Positions 34,018 to 42,609 of a stretch of 64,000 nt of DNA are shown one piece after another. A program made the translations under genes and the position numbers. Every line of letters begins with the position of its first letter. Position 1 is the first letter of the stretch. The DNA comes from Marinilactibacillus sp042660675 (GTDB taxonomy: Bacteria; Bacillota; Bacilli; Lactobacillales; Carnobacteriaceae_A): NCBI RefSeq assembly GCF_042660675.1, contig NZ_JBHSUL010000009.1, positions 51,116 through 115,115 of the forward strand, given 5' to 3'. Below the pieces are notes generated by a model. That model searched no databases, was not told the DNA's origin, and worked only from the letters and a program-made list of their open reading frames with translations.

Positions 34018-36285
34018 TTATTGAATTTCTATCGTTACAGAATCTTCCAGCGTGACTGGCTTACCAAATACTTCAAAATCCAGTACTTCTCCCGCTTCTA
34101 AGCGAAAAGTCACAGCTGCTTTTTCAACTGTTACACTGAGCAACCTTTCTCGATAATTCAATTTAAAGGCATATGCATTCCATTGATCTGGACAATACGG
34201 AGCAAACGATAAGCTTCCTGTTTGAGTTCGCATACCTGCAAAGCCTTGAACGATTGACAACCAACCTCCACTCATGGAAGTGATATGAAGTCCATCTTCT
34301 GTATCATTGTTGTAGTTATCAAGGTCCAATCTTGCTGTTCTTTCATACATTTCAAATGCTTTTTCTTTTTTGCCGAGTTCAGAGGCTAGGATGGAATGAA
34401 CCAATGGAGATAAAGAAGATTCATGAACCGTTAGTGGCTCATAGAAATTAAAGTTCTGTTCTTTCTCAGCTTGACTATAGTTGTGATTCAAGAAATAAAT
34501 CCCTTGTAAGACATCTGCTTGTTTAATAAAAGGTGATCTTAAAATCTTGTCCCAAGACCAGTTCTGGTTGATTGGGCGTTCTGACGGGTCCAGTGTGTCA
34601 ACCGGTCTCAAGTCTTTATCTAAAAATGAATCATGCTGCACGAAGATATTGAGCTCTTCGTCTTTAGGCAAATACATTTTTTCAGCAATTTCTTTCCATT
34701 GTTTCTGTTCTGCTTCACCGATATTTAACTCTTGAAGCTTCTCACTGGTTACTTTGGTTAACGTTTCTAATGTATAATTCAGACACCATTTTGCCATTGT
34801 GTTAGTATACCAGTTGTTACTAACGTTATTTTCATATTCATTTGGTCCGGTTACACCATGAATCATGTACTGTTTATTTCTAGCAGAATAGTGAACACGA
34901 TCAGCCCAGAATCTAGAAATTCCTACAAGCACATCCACACCTTGGTTTAACAGGTAGTCTTCATTACCTGTATACGTCGTATAGTTGAAAATACCATGTG
35001 CAATTGCTCCGTTACGGTGAATTTCTTCAAAAGTAATCTCCCATTCATTGTGGCACTCGATTCCAGTGAATGTCACCATTGGATACAACGCACCTTTAAG
35101 CCCTTGTTTTGCTGCATTCTCGTAAGCTTGTTCTAATTGATTGTGGCGGTAAACCAGTAATTGTCTAAAGGTCTCTTCATTTGTAACCGATAAGTACATC
35201 GGCAAAATACAAGCTTCTGTATCCCAGTAAGTAGCGCCTCCGTATTTTTCACCTGTGAAACCTTTTGGACCTACATTTAGTCTTGGGTCTTCTCCGTAAT
35301 ACGTTGAGAATAACTGGAAGATATTGAACCGAATGCCTTGCTGACTTGCATCATCTCCACTAATTTGAACATCTGCATTATTCCATCGTATGTCCCATTC
35401 AGCTAAATGCTCTTCTAAAACTTTTTGAAATCCTTTATTTGTAGCATCTTGTAAAATTTGCTCAGCTTGTTGAACTTGTTTTTCAGCTTCTACATCCCGG
35501 CTTGTTACGACCGCTATGCATTTGGTCAATTCTAACTGCTCCCCCGTTTCAAGCTTGTAGAAGAAACGCTCACCAACATACATGGACTGCTCTTTTTCAA
35601 GGTCTTTCGATTCTGCTTTTGATTGATTATGCATCATTGTTGTAACGGTAAATCGCTCTGTACCGAAGGGATTTTCTTTTGTTTTCGTTTGTAAGAAAGG
35701 GAGTGGTTGATGCCCTTTTTCAAGTTCGATCCAAAATTGTTCTTCGTAATTACTATCTTCATTTGTCACGTTACCATCTAAATGTGGAATCAACGTAATT
35801 TCAGCTGCTCCAGAAAGCATCTCTGCTTCCAATTTAACAACGGCAAGTTCTTTAGTATGCGCACTAACGAATCGCGTAAAGTGAAATAAGATTTCTAATT
35901 GCTCTTTTTTCCATTTAAAAGAGCGTCTTAGAACGCCTTCTTTCATATCTAGTTCTATTTTGAACTGCTCAACGGTATCAACGGCAAGGTCTACTTTATG
36001 TTCATCCACATAAATATCGATTGGGATAAAGTTCGTTGCGTTGATCACTTTTCCAAAATAGTCTGGATAGCCGATTTTCCACCAGCCAACTTTTGTTTTG
36101 TCTGGGAACCAAACACCAGCAATATAGGTTCCGATATGCGAATCTCCAGAATAGCCTTCTTCATAATTTCCTCTTAAACCCATATACCCATTACCAATAG
36201 AAGTCAGACTCTCCTGCAGCCTTTTATTCTCTCCCACTGTATCTGAAGTCAGTTTCCATGGGTCAATTCCAAATAGTCTCTCCAT
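34018..36285 (-). CDS. malP: Maltose phosphorylase, GH65
   Basis: Phosphorolysis of maltose to beta-glucose-1-phosphate and glucose. 755 residues, standard for GH65. GYMGLRGNYEEG and YIAGVWFPDKTKVGWW lie in the N-terminal beta domain. The (alpha/alpha)6 barrel has KYGGATYWDTEACILPMY and HGVTGPNEYENNVSNNWYTN, where Glu in NEYEN is the catalytic acid. The phosphate site region TSMSGGWLSIVQGFAG is present. Neighbouring pgmB takes the product. Confidence 0.95.
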   Translation of the reverse strand: MERLFGIDPWKLTSDTVGENKRLQESLTSIGNGYMGLRGNYEEGYSGDSHIGTYIAGVWFPDKTKVGWWKIGYPDYFGKVINATNFIPIDIYVDEHKVDLAVDTVEQFKIELDMKEGVLRRSFKWKKEQLEILFHFTRFVSAHTKELAVVKLEAEMLSGAAEITLIPHLDGNVTNEDSNYEEQFWIELEKGHQPLPFLQTKTKENPFGTERFTVTTMMHNQSKAESKDLEKEQSMYVGERFFYKLETGEQLELTKCIAVVTSRDVEAEKQVQQAEQILQDATNKGFQKVLEEHLAEWDIRWNNADVQISGDDASQQGIRFNIFQLFSTYYGEDPRLNVGPKGFTGEKYGGATYWDTEACILPMYLSVTNEETFRQLLVYRHNQLEQAYENAAKQGLKGALYPMVTFTGIECHNEWEITFEEIHRNGAIAHGIFNYTTYTGNEDYLLNQGVDVLVGISRFWADRVHYSARNKQYMIHGVTGPNEYENNVSNNWYTNTMAKWCLNYTLETLTKVTSEKLQELNIGEAEQKQWKEIAEKMYLPKDEELNIFVQHDSFLDKDLRPVDTLDPSERPINQNWSWDKILRSPFIKQADVLQGIYFLNHNYSQAEKEQNFNFYEPLTVHESSLSPLVHSILASELGKKEKAFEMYERTARLDLDNYNNDTEDGLHITSMSGGWLSIVQGFAGMRTQTGSLSFAPYCPDQWNAYAFKLNYRERLLSVTVEKAAVTFRLEAGEVLDFEVFGKPVTLEDSVTIEIQ

Positions 36286-36294
36286 TTAATCTAT

Positions 36295-37125
36295 TCACTC
36301 CTGTACTCTAGTTTGATCTCTTTTATCGTTGAACTGTGTTTTAAAATAAATTAGAACTAGCATAATGAGTAGTCCTGTTGTTTGAATCGTCATCATCCAG
36401 ATAATATCGAACTGAATTAATCCATATAGTAAAGCTAAAATCGTTGGTAGTCCCAACCCATAAAGAATAATTGCAACAGACTCTTTATAGGTGGTTATTG
36501 AAGTTAAATGACTTTTTTTCGTGAAATAAAGAAATAGCGCTGAGCCCAGGGTTAATACGATTAACATAGCAAAAGTCATACATGAAATTAAAAAAGTTAA
36601 TGCTGCTACGATATAGACACGATTATTCACTCTCCATTGTCGATTCAACTCCGTTTTCACTTCTTCTACTGAAGCAGATTCCACCGAAAAGTCTTTTGTA
36701 TAACGTACTTTTAGTTCAGGTTGTGCATATTCTCTGATTGTGAACTCCGTTGGACCAAATGCTATAGCGACATCACTGTCGAGCAAAGGATCATCTAAAG
36801 GATCAATGAGCATCACCCCGTCTTCTTTCGTCTGAAGTGTAGATTGTTCGATAAGTAATTGGCCTCCTTCTACAGGAAGCTCAGAAAGCGCCTCTGCAGC
36901 TTCGTCATCGATTAATCCGAAAGCTTCTGGATAAAACTGTTCAACACCAATTGTGTCTGTCTGCGCAAAGTTCAATGAAACTGGAATCGTGATCAGTGCA
37001 TTTAAAAAGATCAGAACGATGACAATGGTTGGCCATCCAATCGCATGACGATTGAAAAAGGCACGCTTAGGTGTAAAAATATTCGTAAAATAATTTAATG
37101 GAAAGCTGTCTGTTCTCATATTCAT
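36295..37125 (-). CDS. DUF1189 membrane protein of the maltose operon (MalA-like)
   Basis: 276 residues. One span near the N-terminus (WPTIVIVLIFLNALITIPVSL), a ~120-residue extracytoplasmic part and three or four spans at the C-terminus (VYIVAALTFLISCMTFAMLIV, SVAIILYGLGLPTILALLYG, MMTIQTTGLLIMLVLIYF). Proteins of this family sit in maltodextrin clusters of streptococci as MalA; their role is undefined. It lies between malG and malP, with gaps of 29 and 9 nt. Confidence 0.8.
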   Translation of the reverse strand: MNMRTDSFPLNYFTNIFTPKRAFFNRHAIGWPTIVIVLIFLNALITIPVSLNFAQTDTIGVEQFYPEAFGLIDDEAAEALSELPVEGGQLLIEQSTLQTKEDGVMLIDPLDDPLLDSDVAIAFGPTEFTIREYAQPELKVRYTKDFSVESASVEEVKTELNRQWRVNNRVYIVAALTFLISCMTFAMLIVLTLGSALFLYFTKKSHLTSITTYKESVAIILYGLGLPTILALLYGLIQFDIIWMMTIQTTGLLIMLVLIYFKTQFNDKRDQTRVQE

Positions 37126-37154
37126 TCCTACTTTTTAAAATCATTTTTTGTACA

Positions 37155-38012
37155 TTAACCCTTCGTTCCACCTGCTGTTAATCCAGATACAAAGTGTTTT
37201 TGTAGATAGAAGAACAAAATACAGATTGGTAAAGCAATTAAGATGGCTCCCGCAGCGAATAACGTGACACGTTGGTCTCTAGGATTACTGATAAAAGTTT
37301 GTAGGCCAATCGCTACTGTATAGAGTTCAGGTGTTCTGAGTAAGAACCTTGCTAACATATATTCTCCAAAAGGACCCATAAACGCCCAAAGCGCTTGAAC
37401 AGCGATCATCGGTTTAACGAGTGGAAGAATAATTTGCCAGAAAGATCTCAAGTGTCCGGCACCATCTAATTTAGCTGATTCGTCTAACTCCAGTGGAACA
37501 GTATCGAAATACCCCTTCATGAGCCAGGTGTTCATAGGTATCCCCCCACCGATATAAATAACCGTTAAGAACCAGTGTGAGTTCAGCCCACCAACAAGGA
37601 GTGCCATAACGTAGAAAGCAGTCAAAGCCGCTGTTGTTGGAACCATTTGAATAATCAAGAAGAACTTAATACTTTGTTTTCTTCCAATGAAACGATAACG
37701 ACTATACGCGTAACCCGCTAATGTAATCGCAGCTACCTGAATAATCATGGTAGTTCCGGCAACTTTTAAGGTGTTCAAGTACCAAGTACCATAAAGCGTA
37801 TTATTAAATAATCTTGAAAAATTTGCCAGAGACCAAGGTCCTGAGAAATTCAAATCGAAAGCCATAATATTCCCTGTTCTGAACGCGGAAGTAATAGTGA
37901 TCAAAAGAGGGTAAATAATAACGATCGACATCCCGATTAGATACGCATAAGAAAAGAATTTATTCCAGAAACGAGAATTTTTCTGTGTTTTAATTCGTTT
38001 GGCTTTTTTCAT
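37155..38012 (-). CDS. malG: Maltodextrin ABC permease MalG
   Basis: Inner permease subunit of the maltodextrin importer. ATG 38012 with GGAGG 6 nt upstream gives 285 residues and six spans. The EAA loop is ELDESAKLDGAGHLRSFWQIILPLVKP (Ala-Lys-Leu-Asp-Gly-Ala core), and the C-terminus FVSGLTAGGTKG is the classic MalG end. The start lies 1 nt after the malF stop. Confidence 0.95.
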   Translation of the reverse strand: MKKAKRIKTQKNSRFWNKFFSYAYLIGMSIVIIYPLLITITSAFRTGNIMAFDLNFSGPWSLANFSRLFNNTLYGTWYLNTLKVAGTTMIIQVAAITLAGYAYSRYRFIGRKQSIKFFLIIQMVPTTAALTAFYVMALLVGGLNSHWFLTVIYIGGGIPMNTWLMKGYFDTVPLELDESAKLDGAGHLRSFWQIILPLVKPMIAVQALWAFMGPFGEYMLARFLLRTPELYTVAIGLQTFISNPRDQRVTLFAAGAILIALPICILFFYLQKHFVSGLTAGGTKG

Positions 38013-38013
38013 G

Positions 38014-39345
38014 TTAATCCTCCATTTCAAAAGCACGTGTCCGACTGAAAATAACCATTGAAATCGTAATAACAATTGCAGAAATAATTAATGTCACGGC
38101 TGCTGATATGTTATATTGTGGAGACGTTCCGGTCGTTAACTTGTAAATCCACGAAATCAAAATATCTGTCGATCCTGCTCCGCTTCCTACACTTCCGGGG
38201 CCACCTTCGTTAAACAGGTAAATCAAGTTAAAATTGTTAAAGTTTCCTGTATATTGTGTGATAAAGATGGGTGCAGCCACTGCGAAAATATGTGGCATTG
38301 TGATATGTCTGAATTTTTGTAAAGCTGTTGCGCCATCAATAACAGATGCTTCATACCAGTCATTTGGTATAGACTGTAAAATGCCTGATGTCAAAACATA
38401 GATATAAGGATAGCCGACCCAGCCTTGAATCATAATGATTGCGATCTTTGTCCAGAATGGATCTGTTTTCCAAGATATTGCAGGAATTTCAAGGAACGGA
38501 ATGATCTGGTTAAAGAACGGGATAACTTGCGTATTGATTGCTCCAACACTTGGGTTGAAGATATTTGAAAAAGTCAAAATAGTAATAAACGCTGGAACTG
38601 CCCAAGGTAACAGCATAATGACACCAAAGAATCGGTTAAACCGAATGTGGGGTTGATTCAAAACCAGTGCTGTAAATACACCAATAACGAGCTGTAAAGT
38701 GGTTGCTGCTAGTGTCCAGATAATCGTCCACGAGAAAACTGCAAAGAACGTGTCTCGATAAGTCGTTAGTGTAAAAATGCTACTAAACGTCTCGAATCCA
38801 ACCCAGTCGACAATATTCGCTGGTGGTACATTTTGAAAGTTGTAGTTTGTAAAGGCAATAAATATGGTTACCAATACCGGAAATACAATGGCAAAAATCA
38901 TAACCAAGTAAGCGGGTATGGTTAGTAAGTAAGGAAATCCATTTTCAAATACACTAATTGCTGTATCTTTGATGGTATAGTTTACCGTGTTCGGACTGAT
39001 GATTCTTTTCTTAGCAACACGATGCGCATCCATCATGACTGCTGCTGTAAAAACTAAATAAATAATGGTAAGGAGAATTTGAATGGTTCCTTCAATTAAC
39101 AGGAATAATGAATGGTCTTCTCTTGGAATCGTTCCTAAAGTAATGAGACCTTCTATAGCTCCTGCTCCAAACAAGAGGAGTTCAATGACAGCTCCAACGA
39201 ATACTGCTAAGAACACGATTCCTTTAACCAATTGTTTATTATAAAGCTGACCAAGTCCTGGAATAATGGATAGCCATGTCGCAGTGCGTATTTTTTTTAG
39301 CTCTTGATTAGAAAGTACAATCTTATCTTTCTTCTTATTCTTCAA
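38014..39345 (-). CDS. malF: Maltodextrin ABC permease MalF
   Basis: 443 residues, about eight spans. The N-terminal part (GLGQLYNKQLVKGIVFL, typical of Gram-positive MalF) precedes a BPD_transp_1 domain with EAA loop YEASVIDGATALQKF and NNFNLIYLFNEGGPGS. Partner of MalG and MalE. It is read through a terminator-like hairpin lying after malE. Confidence 0.95.
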   Translation of the reverse strand: MKNKKKDKIVLSNQELKKIRTATWLSIIPGLGQLYNKQLVKGIVFLAVFVGAVIELLLFGAGAIEGLITLGTIPREDHSLFLLIEGTIQILLTIIYLVFTAAVMMDAHRVAKKRIISPNTVNYTIKDTAISVFENGFPYLLTIPAYLVMIFAIVFPVLVTIFIAFTNYNFQNVPPANIVDWVGFETFSSIFTLTTYRDTFFAVFSWTIIWTLAATTLQLVIGVFTALVLNQPHIRFNRFFGVIMLLPWAVPAFITILTFSNIFNPSVGAINTQVIPFFNQIIPFLEIPAISWKTDPFWTKIAIIMIQGWVGYPYIYVLTSGILQSIPNDWYEASVIDGATALQKFRHITMPHIFAVAAPIFITQYTGNFNNFNLIYLFNEGGPGSVGSGAGSTDILISWIYKLTTGTSPQYNISAAVTLIISAIVITISMVIFSRTRAFEMED

Positions 39346-39373
39346 TTGTTACACGCCCTTTCAATGATAAAAA

Positions 39374-39402
39374 CGGCAGAGATCATCCTACTATCTCTGC
39401 CG
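39374..39402 (-). terminator. Attenuator-like terminator between malE and malF
   Basis: CGGCAGAGAT / ATCTCTGCCG, ten perfect pairs, followed by TTTTTATC on the minus strand. It lies after malE but before malF in the same operon. Partial read-through would give more binding protein than permease. Confidence 0.88.
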
Positions 39403-39426
39403 AATCATCTAGTCTTCTATTAAAGA

Positions 39427-40710
39427 TTAATATTTCTGTTCAATGTTGTCTTGGATAATTTGAACTGCGTCGTTTGCTGACTCTTCAGCTGTTTTGTTTC
39501 CAGATCCTGCATCAAACATCATTGATTCAGCACCTGTCCAAACTTCAGCCATTTCGGGAATATTTGGCATTGGTACTGCATTGTTATATTGCTCGATTAC
39601 AGCTACTGCTAATTCATCTTCTCCAGCTTCATTGATTGTATTACGAGCATTCTGATTAGCAGGAATTTCGTTAGTGTACTCATCATAGAGTATCATCATG
39701 TTTTCTTCATTTGTTATGAAATCTACGAACGCTGCTGCTGTTTCGTAGTTTTCAGTGTAAGAAGGAACGACCCACCCTTTACCACCTGCAAATGGAGCAT
39801 ATTCATTCCCATTAGGTAATGTCGGGATGGCTGCTACGCCGAGATTCACGCCACTATCTCTATAATTAGCTGCCCCCCATGGTCCGTTGATCACAGCTGC
39901 TGCATTGCCTTGGATAAACTGATCATCTATGAAATCACCGGCACTTGTTACATCAAGCATACCTTCTGGCCATACATCGTTGAACCATTGTTGTGCGTAT
40001 TCAATTCCTTCAATTGCTTCTGGTGAATTTAATCCGATATCAGCAGTATCTTCACCGTCTTCTCCAAATACGTACCCGCCGAACCCGGAGATCAATCCGT
40101 AAGAGTTATAGAAGTCTACCCAATTTGCAAGGAATGCTGTACTTGTATCCGCTTGTCCTGAGAAAGCATATTGCTCATCTTCTGTAAGAGCTTCCAATTC
40201 ATCGAATGTTGCTGGTGCTGTATCCATCAGATCCTTATTATAGAAAAGAACAAGCGATTCAATAACGAATGGTGTACCATATACAGTTTCATCAACGGTT
40301 ACTTGTTGTTGATCTGTTTCATCATATCGTCCATCATCTACAAGTGTCATTTCAGACAAATGACCTTGTTGACCCATTCCACCGATTCGGTCATACGGAG
40401 ATAAAAGTACATCTGGAGATAACCCTGCTGGACCATCTAGAGGCACCGCTTCTAATGTATCGAACATGTCTCGTTCAGATACGGTAACTTCAACACCATA
40501 CTCTTCTTCAAATGCTGGAGCAATTGCTTCAACGAATTCTACGTAATCTTCTCCAACCCCAACTTCGATTGAACCCCCGATTTCACCAGTTGTTGTACCC
40601 TCACCTTCTGTTTCGCCTTGTGAACCTGAACCGCTATCTGATCCATTTCCACATGCTGCGAGTAATAGTGCTGCTGAACCTGCCATTGCTAATTTATAAA
40701 ATTTTATCAT
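39427..40710 (-). CDS. malE: Maltodextrin-binding lipoprotein MalE
   Basis: Extracellular solute-binding protein of 427 residues. Lipoprotein signal with lipobox LLAAC (Cys ~20), then a Gly/Ser/Glu linker. The family-1 binding-protein fold shows GTPFVIESLVLFYNKDLM, INGPWGAANYRDSGVNLGVAA and FAGGKGWVVPSYTENYE. First gene of the malEFG operon, with its own promoter, operator and cre. Confidence 0.94.
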   Translation of the reverse strand: MIKFYKLAMAGSAALLLAACGNGSDSGSGSQGETEGEGTTTGEIGGSIEVGVGEDYVEFVEAIAPAFEEEYGVEVTVSERDMFDTLEAVPLDGPAGLSPDVLLSPYDRIGGMGQQGHLSEMTLVDDGRYDETDQQQVTVDETVYGTPFVIESLVLFYNKDLMDTAPATFDELEALTEDEQYAFSGQADTSTAFLANWVDFYNSYGLISGFGGYVFGEDGEDTADIGLNSPEAIEGIEYAQQWFNDVWPEGMLDVTSAGDFIDDQFIQGNAAAVINGPWGAANYRDSGVNLGVAAIPTLPNGNEYAPFAGGKGWVVPSYTENYETAAAFVDFITNEENMMILYDEYTNEIPANQNARNTINEAGEDELAVAVIEQYNNAVPMPNIPEMAEVWTGAESMMFDAGSGNKTAEESANDAVQIIQDNIEQKY

Positions 40711-40754
40711 CTAATTTTTCCTCCTCTTACTTTCTGTACCTGTCTACATTTTCA

Positions 40755-40809
40755 ATTATATTTCATTACTAAATCTTTGCAACCGTTTTCTTTATGTTAC
40801 CGGTATCAG
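40755..40809 (-). promoter_or_regulatory. malE promoter with cre and candidate MalR operator
   Basis: TTGCAA (40782-40777), 16 nt, TATAAT (40760-40755). The plus-strand TTGCAACCGTTTTCT (40777-40791) fits the cre consensus and overlaps the -35. TGTTACCGGTATCAG (40795-40809) is a CG-centred palindrome typical of LacI-family operators. It lies 12 nt upstream of the -35. Confidence 0.75.
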
Positions 40810-40823
40810 TATTTTATAACTAT

Positions 40824-42587
40824 TTAAGAACAACCCTTTTCAAATTTGTAAAGAACATGTGATTCTGGCGGTAGCGAGACACCCTCGCCTAAAGTAAGTG
40901 AGTGTTGCAAAAGAATATTTTCCCCTTTTCTACCTTTTAGTTCACTCAATTCGATTCGTTTTTGCTCGCTAGACTTGTTGACTAGAAGATAGATAGAGAG
41001 CCTTTCTGTTTCTTTTTTTAAAGCTAATATATCGCTCTGAACTTCAAGAAAAGTAAACCGATTTCCTGTGAATAGTTCTTGCTCCGCCTGTCTGACCTTG
41101 GATAAAAGCTGAATGTGTTCTTTGAAATCCACCGCTTGATTGTTCGTCCATTGCATCGGTTTTCTATTTTCAGGGTCTTCATCACCATCCATACCGATTT
41201 CTGTTCCATAATACAAACAAATAGAACCTGGAAGTAGAAAAAGCATAGTGAGACACAGTTCTGTTTTGCTTCGGTCAAAACCAGTATACTCATACAATCT
41301 CGGTGCATCGTGACTATCTAACAATGTCAGCATACCTTGTTGAACATTCTCTGAGTATTGCAATAGAGACTGTACAAATTGTTCTTGAAAATCAGCTGTA
41401 GAGATTCTTCCTGCAGCAGCCCACTCAAGAATCGGTTTCCCCAATGGATAATTCATCACACCATCTAATTGGTCGCCCAAAAGCCAAGAATCTGCGTTAT
41501 GCCAAATCTCCCCAACAATATAACAATCTGGGTACGCACTTTTTAAACGTAATCTCAATAATCTTAAAAAGGCATGGTCAATTTCATTGACTACATCAAG
41601 ACGCCAGCCATCTATCCCAAAGGTTTCCACCCAATACAACGCAACATCTATCAAATATTTCTGTACCTCTTTGTTCAGTGTGTTCAACTTAGGCATATTC
41701 GGTGTGAAATGACGGTAATGCGTATCTAAACGAATTCCCTCAACGCTTTCCAGCGGAAATTGTTCAATATAAAACCAGTCTTTGTAGGCTGATTGTTCGC
41801 CATTTTTTAAAACGTCTTGAAAGTATACAGATTGGTCTCCAATATGATTGAAAACACCATCCAGTAGAATTCGTATCCCTAATCTATGCGCGTCGTCAAC
41901 GAGCGATTTGAATATCTCCTTATTTCCTAGTCTTGGATCGATTTCAAAATAGTTTTCTGTATCATATCTATGTGCAGTCGGACTTTGAAAAATCGGCGTT
42001 AAGTAAATCCCTGAGATTCCAAGATTTTTTAAATACGGCAATTTTTTTCGTATACCTTCTAGTGTTCCATTGTGAAAATCGTACTGGCCCAGTTGTTCTT
42101 TGCTTCCCCAAGAAATATTTTCAGGATTATAAAAACGGTCTGGCATAACTTGATACCAGACTGTTTCTTTAACCCACTTTGGTGCTTGAAATACTTCAGA
42201 TTCATGTAAATAAGGAAACGCGAAATAACTATTGATATCATTTTCTATAAATACATCATCTGGAGAAAACCAGCCGCGTTCAATATATAGAGCCCTTTCT
42301 TCATGAGTTTCTAGTATAAATCCATAGCGCATTTGATGATTATACGGACGGTGTTCGATTTGCCAATAATCATAAAGGGTTGTTTGAAAGAGTAATTGCA
42401 TTTTCGTTTTTTCTTTTTTCCAATAGTAACCTTCTGATCCTTTTACCCAGCCATCTGGATGATCTGTCAGCAAATAAACGCACTCAATATCTCGCGCAGT
42501 TCGAATGGTTAGACACATCGTTTGAATATCTTTCATGTAAGCATACGAACTATTCGCTTTATGATAGATCGCTTGTTTATTCAACAT
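40824..42587 (-). CDS. GH13_20 neopullulanase / cyclomaltodextrinase-like, paralog 1
   Basis: 587-residue cytoplasmic amylolytic enzyme. N-terminal beta domain (~1-120), then barrel motifs: TVWYQVMPDRFYNPENISW, LDGVFNHIGDQS, nucleophile Asp in DGWRLDVVNEIDHAF, acid Glu in YIVGEIWHN and LTLLDSHDAPRLYEY. It hydrolyses cyclodextrins or maltodextrins taken up by MalEFG. It begins 22 nt after the next paralog and is last in a three-gene GH13 unit. Confidence 0.88.
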   Translation of the reverse strand: MLNKQAIYHKANSSYAYMKDIQTMCLTIRTARDIECVYLLTDHPDGWVKGSEGYYWKKEKTKMQLLFQTTLYDYWQIEHRPYNHQMRYGFILETHEERALYIERGWFSPDDVFIENDINSYFAFPYLHESEVFQAPKWVKETVWYQVMPDRFYNPENISWGSKEQLGQYDFHNGTLEGIRKKLPYLKNLGISGIYLTPIFQSPTAHRYDTENYFEIDPRLGNKEIFKSLVDDAHRLGIRILLDGVFNHIGDQSVYFQDVLKNGEQSAYKDWFYIEQFPLESVEGIRLDTHYRHFTPNMPKLNTLNKEVQKYLIDVALYWVETFGIDGWRLDVVNEIDHAFLRLLRLRLKSAYPDCYIVGEIWHNADSWLLGDQLDGVMNYPLGKPILEWAAAGRISTADFQEQFVQSLLQYSENVQQGMLTLLDSHDAPRLYEYTGFDRSKTELCLTMLFLLPGSICLYYGTEIGMDGDEDPENRKPMQWTNNQAVDFKEHIQLLSKVRQAEQELFTGNRFTFLEVQSDILALKKETERLSIYLLVNKSSEQKRIELSELKGRKGENILLQHSLTLGEGVSLPPESHVLYKFEKGCS

Positions 42588-42609
42588 TTCTCCTCCTTTA
42601 CCCTAGTAA

